Assembly: GCA_964017145.1 (NCBI GenBank)
Contig: CAXHKQ010000197.1
Coordinates: forward strand, 1 to 64,000
Length of the DNA: 64,000 nucleotides
Direction of reading: 5' to 3'
Origin: Agrocybe praecox
Taxonomy: Eukaryota > Basidiomycota > Agaricomycetes > Agaricales > Agrocybaceae
Notes under the pieces: generated by a model
What the model was told of the DNA's origin: nothing
The model's input: only the letters and a program-made list of their open reading frames with translations
The model's database searches: none
Shown: positions 1 to 11,775 of the stretch, piece by piece
Layout: each line of letters opens with the position of its first letter
How positions within the stretch are numbered: the stretch's first letter is position 1
Program-made: the position numbers and the translations under genes

Positions 1-3000
1 CTCCAGAGCGAAGCATGAATTGTCTAGTTCGTCATGGAGGGGTTCCTCTGTGCGACCCGACCAGCCAAAAATTTTCCATGATCCAGGGTCAGAATGCTTG
101 CATGGAACACCCTCCCTTTTGTAGTTCCCATTAGGTTGTGCAGTTATAGTGCCAGAGTAATAAGCCTCTAATACAACTCATATGTGGCCTTTGGACAGGT
201 GTGGGTGCAGAAATTATAGGTGTCGTGCTTGCCTTTGTTGCACTTGAGGAGGCAGGATTATAACCACCAAATGAATACCTTTTGGACCTGGAACCAATGA
301 CACCATAGACGGGATGGTATCATTCGGCATCAGCCATGCCAAGCAACCAATTCCTTAGGAGGGTGCACCAGCCTCATGACCGCCAATGACGTCCATCGCA
401 GCTGTGTGCAACCACAATTTGAAGAAGAAATGATGATAAAAAGATTGCAAGTCCCATTACATAGATCTTTTAACTGCAGAATTGGTGAGTCATGCATTCA
501 GCACTGTTCACATAAACGAACAAAGTGGAAAGGAATCTTGCTTACCATGTCGGAAATGTTGAAATCACCTGATCAGGCCGTTCATTCAAATTACAGATCA
601 ATTTCTTTTTTTGAAATGATTAATGCACTCCTTTCCTCTTCAAAATTGTGTCAAAATTTAACCCAGGGTCAGGCAAAGATGACCTGAGCAGCCCTGCCTT
701 GCCTTGGATGCAAGTCGTGTATGGTGTCCCTGCACGTCCAATGTCAGGCATCTGGATATTGTTGGAGCTGCCGTTGGCATGTCAGTACGAGAAGTCGGGA
801 CTGGGGTAGGAAGCTGGTGGATGAGGGACAGTGTTATAGAGTGTATTAATGACCGTATCGTTCATGTTTTTTTGCTAGTTCAGAGTTTGGTTGAGTTTGG
901 CCAATATACCGAGTCCATCAGCAAACTGAATACTTAGTGAGTAATAAAAGTACACATCGGACACCCATGGATGAACTTATGAAACCTTTATGATCATCAG
1001 TGGCTGTGGGATTCTGAACAGTGTCTAAGAACACTCCCTAAAGCAGTTGTATATACATGAAAACACAATGTTCATGCACCATGGATAAAACGCACCACGG
1101 TCCTCAAATCTGGTTTGAATGATCCTTTGGACATGAATGTTTCGACGGAATTGATGAGATTGCTGATGACCGGGTGTCCCTTTCTTCCATTTGCAGGAAT
1201 GCTCGAAACTTCCCAGTCATGTAACCAGTGGGCGCAGTGGATCATGGCAGTTGAGGAACAACCAGTGTGACGTGTCAACATCACAATGTGTGCTGTCATT
1301 GTATGCAGTGACTGTGATGTCACCTGCATAGCTATATTGAATGGTGCAAGTCTTAAGTCAAGCTTTTTTATCTTATCTTATCTATATTGTGGCTGTGAAA
1401 ATGTCACATGATGGTGGAAAATTACAATTCACAGTCTTGGGATTTCTTGCACTCAACGCTGCATTGCTGGTTGGCTAAAAATAACACGTCATCCACTTTT
1501 ATGTTTTGCAATCCATCCCCTCCCGCCCTCTTTTGATGGTGCAAAGGGTCCCAAAAATCCAAAACATATCCCTACATTATATCTGGGCTTCTTCTGCACC
1601 ACAAATGATGCCCGACATAGTACAGAAGCCCAATTACAGTGTTGGGCACTTCGGGGACACTGTTTCCTGTGTCTGTCTATAAATAACATGTTATCTGGTT
1701 GTATGTTTTCTAATCCATCCCGTTAATATAGGCTACAGTTGTCTATTACTGTGCGTCAATGGTCTTTGTCTCAAAATCTCAAAGTCCAAAATTATCTTAC
1801 TTATTCAGTCATTTTAATCCAAAGATAGTTTTCAAAATCTTAGAAAGAGCCTAAAAGACACTTTGGTAATCAGAGAGATGACCCTGTCCCCAAAGATGCT
1901 CAAAGACTTGGAAAGATAAAAAAAGACTCATTAAGATTTGACTGGGCTACTAATTATCTAAAGCAGCTTAAGACAAAAATGGGTTTTCCTGATGGACCGG
2001 TGTAGAGTCTTCTTCATATATGGCTTAATATGATGCATATGCATTTTTTTTCTGGTCTCTTCTGCTCTTTTATTGACGGAAGGCTCAAAAACTGGTCATG
2101 GCCAAATATTCAACGGTTTCTGGTTCCAGTACAATAGCCAAATACCTTTCACCATCTAACATGGCTAGAATGTCTGTGTTGCTGCCTTTGCCTGCACTGA
2201 GTGCAAGGCTGCTGCCCTAACACGGGAACAAGTTCACCTGCTTCGAGGAGGGATCCAGATGGTGCTGGGGATGAAGAAGATGACAAAAAACACTGTCTGT
2301 TAGGTAAGTTGTGCATTATTATGCACTACTATGCCAATCAGAATGCACCAAAATCTACACTACTGTGACTTTTTACTTTGTTTTGGGGCAACAACTCCTT
2401 CTCTTTTTGAAAAGTACTGGACTGCATTGGACAAAGGCATGCACAAGCCGATGCCTTCTCCGTTCATTGTTTACTTTACTAACTTTTTTGCAGTACTACA
2501 CTAAGCGTAGTAAACAACTCAAGGCCATTGATAACATTAACAATCTCAATTTACTAAATGACGAAGTGTTCATGGTATGTTATTTTTTCTTCAAAATGAC
2601 ATCTCTATTTTATGCAGTTTTATAAGCTGAATCACCAATTGAGCCATCACTTCCCAATCCTTGAACATCCCAATTCTTATGTTCTCCATCCCTTTTCTCC
2701 CTGCTTGCTTGACTATTGTGTGCTCAAGACCTGTTCTCATTTTGTCACATCTCACTCTGTTTGGCCTTGGAATTCTCTCGCTTTCTGTGCTTTCAAATAC
2801 ACTCTTTTTCTGGTCCTTCGACAGCTGTTTTCAACCGCTCTGACTTTGCCGTTTACTGACTCCTTGCTGCTCTATCAAATCATCACAAACTTGACCTCCA
2901 CTCACTCTGCTCTATGTTCTCAATTGACTGCCAATGCCTCTTTATGCTGCCTATGTGATGATGTAGTAAGCAATATTCCAACTTGCATGAGATTATGACT

Positions 3001-3640
3001 TTGCTGACTTGTATAATCTTACAGTTTGAACATGACTTATAAGGCTAGGCTGTATCTCATTAGATGCCACTGAATGCTTGCCTTGGAGGTGAATGTTCTA
3101 TGGTGTTGTATAATGCCAGATATGTACAGTATAGATAATGTTGTATTAATTGATATGTGAATATCTCATGTATTGTGATGTGGATACTAGATATTGTTAT
3201 AAGTTTCATACAACAAAAGGGACTACATGTCCGGATTATACAACTAGATGCAATTTTTATATATGCATAATTACATTAGATTGTATCTAGCGAAACCCAT
3301 TTCTCACTGAGAATATTGATCAGCTATTAACATCAATATTCTAACCCGCACACTGCACCAATTGTCAACCATCCATTGCTGAGGTTTTCAATTGTCATTG
3401 GTTCCCCTTGAACATTAGTTCTGCAATTCCATTAAATTGTCTGCCATTATCTGTTCAAGGCCTTTTTAAATATTGAACCATTATCAGCTTGTCAATTATT
3501 AGCCTTGGTTTGATGGATAACTTAGACCCCAGTCACCAATGAATTTGAAAATAGATGCCTATGCATTGCACACCACTCAATGTACACAAAAAACCATGTT
3601 TGCTTAGTTATATGATAACACATCTGGAGTAATTATATAG
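1..3640. other. Left flank, no supported gene
   Basis: No reading frame in this 3.6 kb shows a family signature or a clean exon chain. Short open frames exist, for example around 2311-2998 on the plus strand, but they are rich in Leu, Phe and Ser, cross each other and lack plausible splice sites. Base composition is AT-rich compared with the OrsD gene that follows. It may hold decayed transposon sequence, but nothing specific can be named. Confidence 0.5.
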
Positions 3641-3647
3641 TAATGTC

Positions 3648-6600
3648 CTAATTAAGACCTGTCTTTTCAAATGCAGATATGAGAGACTCAGTTTCCTCCA
3701 ACTGGGCATCCTCTACAGGGAGCAGAGAAACATCACGATGAAGCTTGTAGACACATTGACTCAAATCATCCCATTGCATCTTGTTCAGTGTTCTGTATGA
3801 CTTCACAGCTTCAAAATATGTAGCGTAGTCATTTGATCCAGCCTGCTGGCTTATGAGGTAGTCCAAGGTGTGTGTATGAAGATTTGGGTCTGGTAATGCC
3901 GGACTTCTTTGGGTAAATACAATCTGGAAAATTCAAGGTCAATGATGTTACAATACATTTTGAAGCTGGTATACCTACAATCTGCATTGCTCTCACAACT
4001 ATGTTGACAGGCAGGCCATACAAAGGCATTTCTTTATCTAATCTGCACTGACTCATCCCAAATACTAGTCCTCCAATTACAGCTGGTAGCTCTGGTGATG
4101 ACCTCCAAGAATCAAGACGCTTGATGTAATGCCATCAGCAGAGAATAAAAGTAACAATAGGAAGAGAGATACCTGGAAAATATCTGCTGTAAGATTACCC
4201 TCCATATTGGAGAATATGTTTGTGGAGTGGGCACACTTGATTGCTATTGATATTGAAGAAGACCAATGCTTTTCAGTGTCTTCTCGAAAACAGATTGAGT
4301 CTTGGAGTAAAGGAAGGCAGTACTTGGGAAGTGGAGATAATTGTAGTATAGCCTGCCATATGTGAGTGACAGCTAATAAATCAAGACATTTTTCCTGGGG
4401 GAAGATTTCAAGCCATTCCATCGGAAATCCAAATTCATTGGCCTTTTCCAACCAGTTGGAAGGGGGAGTAAATTCAAAACTGAATAGTTCTGGAGCTTTT
4501 GCACGAAATACTGCTTGAGCAATTTGGCGAATAAGATATGAGTTGAGCTTGGCACCCAGTGTGCGGCTGGTATGCGCCTGGATGAACGATGAGAAGTCAA
4601 GAACTCTCCAGACTCCACCTGGTGTGGCTTCTCTCTGCAAAGAGCTTTGAGCTGAAGAATTTGGGCCAATGTCACCAGAGTCGGAGGTGCTGCTTTCATC
4701 AGACGTATCTATTAAGGCCTCACTATCTGAGTCTGAGTTTGGGGTGTTTAATCCGCTAGATGACGGATCTACAGGTGCAGCATGATCTAAACAAAGATAA
4801 TCTAATGCTGTTAATGTGGAAAAATGAACTGGTATAAGATTGATGAATTACCTGTATTAACACTATCAGAGTCTTCATTCCCATGTACTGTGTCCATTAA
4901 AAATATGGGAGGATTGCACCATAAGAAGTCTCGATTACTGGTCTCAAGGCCATTTTCTTCTAGAACTTGTTTTGCAGCTGGACGAGCTACATAAAGATAA
5001 CAGAGTACATATGCAGAAATGTCTGCTGGGACGGAGAGTAGTGTGTTAGCAAAGTCAAGATGACCTTGTGCACTATGCTTTGCTTTTGGGCGGCAAATTA
5101 TTATGGTGCCATCTTTCAGGATGTAGATGTTGCGCCTGTCACTTCCATTTGTATCCACCCTGATCGATGTGTACTGCCAGGTTCGGAATGAGATGCCTCC
5201 AGCCATTGATAGGACTAAAAATAGGCACTCTAAAAGGTCGTACTCATATGAGAACCAGTCTTCCTTGTCGTTTTGGAGAATGGTGTAAACTTCATTTTGC
5301 ATCTCCAGCAAGTATTCTCTGTTTACATCCTGTGAGCTGGGGGAATGTAGCTTGCCGTCATCTATAAGTTTCTTTGGACAAAAATACTCCAAGACAGTGG
5401 CTGGAACAAGTTGTTTTATACTCTGGATCAAGCAATCCATTGTCTGCTTGACTTCAGCTGCCCAAGTGCGCATGTCAATAGACATAGGAGGAGCCAGAGA
5501 GGACTGCCTTGATTGAACATCAAAATGAAAGCCATCCTTAGAGCATGACACTGTGTATGACCCTTCATTTCCCAGAGATTCTTTTTGCAGAAACATTTTG
5601 ATGAAGGATAGTCGAGAATAGGGTGTGTTGGGCGCTAAGTAATCAGCCCAGTTACTTTCACTTTGTAATATTCTAAAAAGAAAGAATTTTGGAAAGGATC
5701 CAATGATGAACTATGATATCCATACCTTTTTAGAGTAACCAATGCAGGCTCTTCATCTCTATAATCCTTGGCTTGATGTTCTTTGGTAGATTTAGCTATG
5801 TATATACTGTCAGCATTGTTCTATTCAAAAAAACAGAAAGTGGTACCTTGTTTTCCCATAGCCCTAATTCTTTCCAGCTGCTCTTGAAATGACAGTCCAT
5901 TATTCATGTCTTCATCGCTATCGACTGCTTCAACGCCATTTTCCTCCAATTTATTTTCAATAACATTCTGATCCCATGTCGCCTGTTGGGATTCTTCCTC
6001 CTTCCTAAGGTACCATGTGAAGAGGTTATTTCCTGCCAGTTGCAGCCGTGCTTCATGGTATAATATAGATTTAATACAAAACAGGTGGGCAGCGCAGTTT
6101 GATAAAATTTGGTTTTCCCTTCTTGATGCATCTTTCCGAGCATGGTCTTTCAAAAGAAGCATTTGCTCCATGGGGCACTTAACGTGTTGTACATCAAGAT
6201 CGCCTGGCTTCCCCAGAGACACCAAGAATAAATGCAGTGCAGGCATAATAGACTCTATTACAAGATCATTGCCTGGTTTGAGGAGTTCCAGGAATAAACT
6301 CAGAGCCCTTGTATGTTGAAGTGGATTACCCTCTAGGAGTAATTCCTTATGATGTGCTGGGGATTGATCGTCCAAGTAGGCTAGAATCATTCTCATAGCC
6401 ATCAGTATCACGTAGAACGTGGCTGACGAGTACTTTGAAACAGTTGTAGGGACAATTTTGTTGTATGTAGGTTGATGCTGTCTTTCTCTACAGGATTGCT
6501 TATATCAGACTCTCAATAGTTGTCAGATTGATGGAAATGACTTACTCAGTAAATGTAAACAATGATGCAATGACGGTGGCATGATTGTCATGGGCATACT

Positions 6601-7732
6601 CCATAGCATTGTTCATGTATTTCGACAGAATACCCCGCAATTGTGACACCTTAAAGTGCATAAAATCTTCAACTGAGGGCCATCTTTCTCTCGACTTCAT
6701 GTGGTACAATGGGAGCACTGATGAGGCCATTTTGTCCATAGTTCCCAGTTCCCTACACGATGTTTTATAGTGTGCCCATCCTACACTCTTCTCCCAGCCC
6801 CGGGGTGTGAAAACATTTGCATCTGCATCCTGCACACTATCTCTGTTTGCCTTGGAGTTGCTTGGATCATCCCCATCTCCCGTTCTCTTCCTCACCGACA
6901 CCCAAGCCTCTTCTAGCTGTCGAAACGTCCAGTTGTGGGGTAGTGTAAAGTAATGATATCGAGCAGCAGATTCCTCAGAATGAATTTGGAGACTCCAGGT
7001 CAACACTGGGGCTTTGAATGCTGGGAAGTCAGAAGTCTTTTTGCCATGTTTAACTTTGGCATGCCTTGTAACATTATGGGTCATTGTCGTTTTAATTTCA
7101 ATTATAGACCAGCTTGTGCAGCCTGGGTACTGGCAGTGATATCTGTAGGCTGCCCCACCACGTTGCCCATCAACAAGTTTATGGCAAGGAAGAGGCTGGT
7201 CAAGGGTGGAGGGGAATTGATTGATCATTTTATCAATGTCATCTGTAAGATTGAATGTGGCCTTCAGATGATTTGCTAGTTCATCCAATAGCTTCCCCTG
7301 AATTCCTGCTGCAATAATATCTTGATGCTGTTTAGTGAAGTGCTTGCGGAGGCTGCAGGGTCGGATAGCAAGGTTGTGTTCGCCACAGTAAAGAGAGTGC
7401 AAAGTCAATGGAAAAGCCAGGTTGAGCAACTTTAGAATGGTGCATGCAGCAGTTTTTGCAAGTAGAGTAGTGTGCTGGTATTCTCCACAGTCGCATACTA
7501 TGGAACCTCCAAGATGGGTAACTGTATTGTTGGTCAATACGGGTGCGTGAGAGGAAATCGAGGTGGTTTCGCTCGTATTCGTTAACTTCGGCCGCTTCCT
7601 TCGTTGAATTTTATTTGAAGGAATAACATTTGAAGGAGCATCGTCGCTATCACTGTCTCCTTTACTCGAATCCCACTCAGAGTCATCCCCACTGCTAGAA
7701 TGCAGCGAGCGCAGCCGCTTTGCACCTTGCAT
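3648..7732 (-). CDS. OrsD-type (DUF3505-like) C2H2 zinc-finger protein, intact, 7 exons, 1239 aa
   Basis: Seven exons splice in perfect phase on the minus strand: 7732-6546, 6487-5847, 5795-5726, 5672-4852, 4786-4173, 4089-3979 and 3923-3648, giving 3720 nt and 1239 residues. The N-terminus is acidic and Ser-rich with a basic patch, RRKRPK (residues 44-49). Two zinc-finger-like units follow, about C116 to H136 and C200 to H229, spaced as in the OrsD family. The middle holds a conserved-looking block near the motif GISFRTWQYTSIRV and a following CRPKAKHSAQG, then an acidic linker and a C-terminal alpha-helical region. No helicase Walker motifs are visible. The family is expanded in agaricomycetes and its molecular role is unknown; a nuclear or mobile-element-linked role is inference. 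The ATG is the first in frame and lies 16 bp from a repeated box. The chain carries no internal stop, unlike its neighbours. Confidence 0.82.
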
Positions 7733-7747
7733 ATACCACCTGTTGCC

Positions 7748-7908
7748 ACGCAGAACTTCAAAAGTGGAAAGAAAGAAGAGCTACCAACACGGAACACGCG
7801 TCTTTTGACCCCGAGCACTTTAGGGCCGGGTGGACCAAACGAGGCTCGCACCTTTCCGCGTTTCCGCTTCCGCACGACTTCTGCCTCTTGCTCTCAATTT
7901 TCATGTCC
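7748..7908 (-). repeat. Repeated 5' box, copy C
   Basis: A segment of about 160 bp centred on GAGCACTTTAGGGCCGGG recurs at about 11605-11770 (same orientation) and 30377-30535 (opposite orientation). Identity looks about 80-90 percent. Here it ends about 16 bp upstream of the ATG of the intact OrsD-type gene, so it occupies the promoter/5'-leader position. It may be a captured leader, a decayed coding exon or a short repeat element. Confidence 0.75.
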
Positions 7909-8327
7909 TCGTACATAATTTCGAATGATAGTATTTTCTCGTCGAATACCGCCCATCGTAGTTTATAATATTACCAGTCGCAACACGAATCTAAAATTCA
8001 GGTTAAAGCGAAGTTAAATGGCTCGATTTCTCGAAACATATGTAAAAAAGGACAGAGGCTGTGACGAGTAAGCCAGTAACAGGGCTGCCATGAGGCGGCA
8101 ACCTTACACTCTCCCCCTTCCACGAAAAAAAGTCCAAAGCCATACCCAAAATTTAAAGTATCAACAAAAAGGGTGCGCTGAGAAAGCTATGTAGGAAAAA
8201 TCCGTGCACAGCTGCAGTAAATTGTCGTTACAAAATTCCATCCTGGAAATTGTCGAAACATCGTCAATATTTTGAAGTTTACCATCCCGCAAAGCATTTG
8301 TTAAAGAGTAGTTAGAACCTAAATCAA
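7909..8327. other. Spacer with no gene seen
   Basis: About 420 bp between the repeated box and the coiled-coil relic. No coding frame or repeat partner was found. Part of it could be 3' untranslated sequence of the relic to its right. Confidence 0.4.
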
Positions 8328-8946
8328 TTAAACATCAAAACCTATCCTAAATTTCCAGGCTGTCCAGCAGTCTGTGGAAAGTTGGGTAAGAAATTTGAAG
8401 ATTGATGTGACGAAATGAAGGTAGGTATATGCGTCGGAAAACGAGAAGACATCATGCGTTGTACTCCGATTAAGAGAGGTCATTGGAATTTTTGTTGATG
8501 ATTGCAAATGATGCCAGTCGGCGTTTACAGTTTTTGTAACCATCCCGGTACGCTCGTTCAACAGCTCAACCTCCCTCCTTATCTCATCGCGGTGCACAAG
8601 AACATCCTCCAGCTTCTGCACTTTGTCCAGATGACCAGTAGCTGCCTGTATCTCGCGGAGTAGGGCTTGTAAAGCTTCCACAGCCGTAGCCGACAACGAT
8701 GCAGGAGCTTCTCCAACTTCTGTCGGGGGAAAGGTTGAGGAGGCAGTCGTTGATGATGATATTGGCGAAGATGCGGAGGAGTTTTCAGCCGAGCCAGAGG
8801 TACTCGACGACGTTAGTGGCGGCAGGTTGGGTAGCACCAGCAGCGGGTACCGCTGGAAGGGCAGCAGCCGGTACACATTGTGGTTGCGGGTCCTGAGGAG
8901 GTCGGACGGGTGGCAAATGAGCAGAGAAAAGAGGCAAATTTGTAGA
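8328..8946 (-). pseudogene. Ser/Thr/Pro-rich coiled-coil gene relic, copy 1
   Basis: An exon seems to begin at 8946 after a pyrimidine tract and CAG. The encoded segment is Pro/Ala-rich, then Ser/Thr-rich (SGSAENSSASSPISSSTTAS), then a short heptad-like stretch around VEALQALLREIQAATGHLDK and RREVELLNERTG. A diverged copy lies at 29409-29935 in the same orientation. The proline-rich start and the Ser-rich stretch are in different frames, so a frameshift is present. Beyond the motif VELLN the two copies no longer match, so each is probably joined to different sequence. Function is unknown; this is a fragment of an unrecognised agaricomycete gene family. Confidence 0.6.
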
Positions 8947-9250
8947 CTGGGAAAAGAAAAACGAGTTTAGTTGTTATTGAACACAGGGGAAAGAAGAACA
9001 GGAAAGAGACTAAATCATCGCGCTGGTTTGACGAAGAAGAAAAAATACACAGTAAAACTCAGAAAGAAAAGAAAGAAAAAGAAAACTAACCAAAACTCCT
9101 CCAAGCTCATCGACATCCCCAATCCCACCCATTGCACTTGTCAACCCACTCATCTCCGCGCCTCCCTATTCTTCTGCATCTCTCCCTGTAACTGACTCAA
9201 AATCACAAACGACAGCCCTGTCTTCCTTGGCGGCTTTAGACCCACAACCT

Positions 9251-11325
9251 TCATACTGCCCAAGCCCTCCTGTGCAAACTGCTGACGTCACTGCGGCTGT
9301 TGTCTCCGAAGAAGAATTGATGCTCTATCGAGAATGTGTTCGCATCTTTCGGATACTTGAACCAAAGAGGATTGAGGACAGGAGTGCCATCCAAATGGGC
9401 CCAGTGGAAGGCAGTGTAAAGATAATCAAGCAAACGATAACTACGGTATAATCAGAACTCATCCGGCAGAAAAACAACAAAATTAATCATACCAAATGTC
9501 AATCGCATTCCTTGCTGCCTGAGCAACCGATGGCCATGTATAGAACTCCTGGCTAATGGAAGTGTCTGAATTATGCTAAAGATAGCGATATCAGTCAAAG
9601 AGAAACAATGATGCGTTGAAGAACGAACATTTCTCATGAAGGGGTAGAAGGCACCAAGCATAGCCCATCTTGCGCATAGATTCTCAGTCGTATCTCCGGC
9701 TGTTGAGGCGAGTGGGTCAATTCTGCAAGACATAGAACATGACTCAACGACTCACCATATCCGCGGATATCACTGCCCACTATTGGGACTTGATATATGG
9801 ACGCAAAACCAAGCACGCCCGCGATTGAGAACCGGTAGTGGTCCCATTGGCTGAAATTATCCCCAGCCACATGTGCCCCAGCCCCAGCAAAGGTCGATCG
9901 CGTGATAACTAGAGTTCGGTTGCCAGGACGACGAGCCAACATTGCGTTGCGAGTGCCAACAGACATCATCGTGCCATACAAGTTGTGGGTATCGTATTCT
10001 AGTATTTGTCTGCGGATCAGTTAATTAACCAAATTATTGGAGCGCATGAGAATGTAGAAGCAACTTACGAATGCAGTCTTATTAGAGAGGGCTCCCATTG
10101 CGTTATTAATGGCATAGGGCGGGTTCAATGGATCGTCTTGTCGCATTAACCCATTACTCGAATTCACGAAAATTGGCGTGTTCGGTCCGGAGGTGGGTTT
10201 GGGCGTGGAGGCAAAGCCATTTGAATGGCTTGTTGATGGCTTTGCTGGTATGAGTCATCGCAAGGAAGGTTACAGAACTAGTGACATAGAAGCGGTTATA
10301 CGCAGGTAAATCATAGATGACAGAAACAACTTACATTTGATGGCTCGTTCATGTCAATCCAAGCACCATCAATGTCAAGCCCATCTTGAGGGTATACTGT
10401 TGGATCTTGGGATGGAACCGGTCTTGTTATTGAAGGTATAAATTTGTCGTTGAGGAAAGGAAAATTTAAGCACGACCTACCCGGGAATGCGGTTACACCT
10501 AGAGTCGCCATACATATTAGCACAGACGTAGCATCTTTCAAAAAAGTCAGCATGCTTACCGGGCCAAACCAGCCCCAGACTCTCGCTGCCATTCGGAGCC
10601 TTCGGCTATATATCCAGGGATTTACCATTGTCAAATGGACTATACCCTTCAGAGGGTAAGTGCGCCACCGCTGGGTCTGTCATCAAAACTACGGGGGGGG
10701 GAAGACCATTAGTACGAACAAAATAAGGTCGAAGTGAAAGGATCATTACCGAATCTTTGCTCATAGCTAAGCAATCCACGATTTCACGCATCCTGAACAG
10801 AGGGATGTAATTTGGGTCGACCGTTAATACTCTTCCTCTGTCCATGTAATCTAGCATAGCCATTAAGAATCGAGAGAAAACTAGAACATAAAATCACGGC
10901 ACACCAATATCGGTCCACGTAGTTCCAGAGGTATTTCGGCGGCAGCGTATCTTGGTATGACATTAGCCACGTCAACGAAATCTTGGTATCGATGAGCAAC
11001 TGTGCATGCAAAGGGGTGGGAACTCCAACTCACTCTGGTATCCGAAACGACACTGATGAAGCCCAAATGACCAATACGGTACCTCTGCAGGCACACCAAC
11101 AACCTCACCATACTGCCTAGCCACCTCAGTCGGGTCGCTTTCACTGCCAGAGAGGAAGTAAAAGTACAAACCGCCAATGACATGGTACTCCAAGCTTTGA
11201 GCTCCAGTGTCGTCCTTCGTCAACTTGATGTCCATCCCATTGGAGTTGAGAAGAAATACCCCATGGGTTCCCGTTGTACGATGTTCGAAGTAAATGGGAT
11301 GGTTTCCGTACAAGTTTGTGCCGCA
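9251..11325 (-). pseudogene. GH31 alpha-glucosidase, truncated at both ends and broken
   Basis: Reading minus from 11325, family hallmarks occur in order: [65 protein letters not shown], the nucleophile block GAWIDMNEPSN, TLVITRSTFAGAGAH, GDNFSQWDHYR with the acid/base Asp, LGFASIYQVPIVGSDI, NLCARWAMLGAFYPF and DYLYTAFHWAHLDGTPVL. Glycoside hydrolase family 31 releases glucose from the non-reducing ends of alpha-glucans. Breaks: TGG to TAG at 10606-10608 in the expected DIWLK block; the expected segment after VTAFP (about 25 residues) is missing; GKWLG before GDN is lost; the usual SDIC Cys is Arg. The N-terminal domain is absent and the frame starts exactly where a 450-bp repeat module ends. 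The C-terminal domain is missing past about 9310. Non-functional. Confidence 0.88.
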
Positions 11326-11775
11326 TGTTGCCTACTCAGCACTTTACTAGCAAAAAAAACCCATTCTTCTCTCCGGGAGCTGATGTCAAGCTCGTTCGTT
11401 TCCCAATCTTCACCCGCTGGCGCGGGCCTCCTGTCAGCGCGATGTGTTTCGGTAACCACGTATCGTTGAGAGGATGCAGATAAAACGTCGGGAACAACGT
11501 ATTCGATGGTCAAGCAGCAACTGCCAAAGAACTGATTTAGGGTGAGAAACGATAGCAGAGGATCAAGTTGCAGATCTATAAGGTGCAACGTTTGTTAGGA
11601 ATTTGAAATTTAAAAGTGGAAAGAAAGAGGAGTTACCCAAACGGAACGCGTGTCATTGGGTCCTGAGCACTTTAGGGCCGGGAGGACCAAACGAGGCCCT
11701 CCACCTTCGGCGTTTCCACTTCCGAACGACTTCTGCCTCTTGCTCCCAATTTCCATGTCCTTCTTCTAGGTGCCG
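11326..11775 (-). repeat. 450-bp repeat module, copy B (box plus 87-codon ORF)
   Basis: This segment matches 30377-30811 in inverted orientation at roughly 85-90 percent by eye. It holds the repeated box (about 11605-11770) followed on the minus strand by an ORF starting at 11588 (MHLIDLQLDPLLSFLT, then VPDVLSASSQ and SSRREEWVFF) that is conserved in the other copy. Similarity stops at the sequence around 11325, after AGTAGGCAAC, where copy A reads GTGCGG and this copy reads ATGCGG. The downstream sequence here is the GH31 pseudogene, in a different frame from the ORF. Confidence 0.75.

Noticed and set aside
2311..2998. Plus-strand membrane protein genes
   Set aside because: Overlapping Leu/Phe-rich frames in AT-rich DNA; no consistent start, splice sites or family match.
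3648..7732. OrsD-type gene read as a telomere-linked RecQ helicase
   Set aside because: Some fungal telomere-linked helicases carry similar zinc-finger N-termini, but no Walker A, DEAH box or other helicase motif is present in the 1239 residues, and no telomeric repeats were seen in the window.
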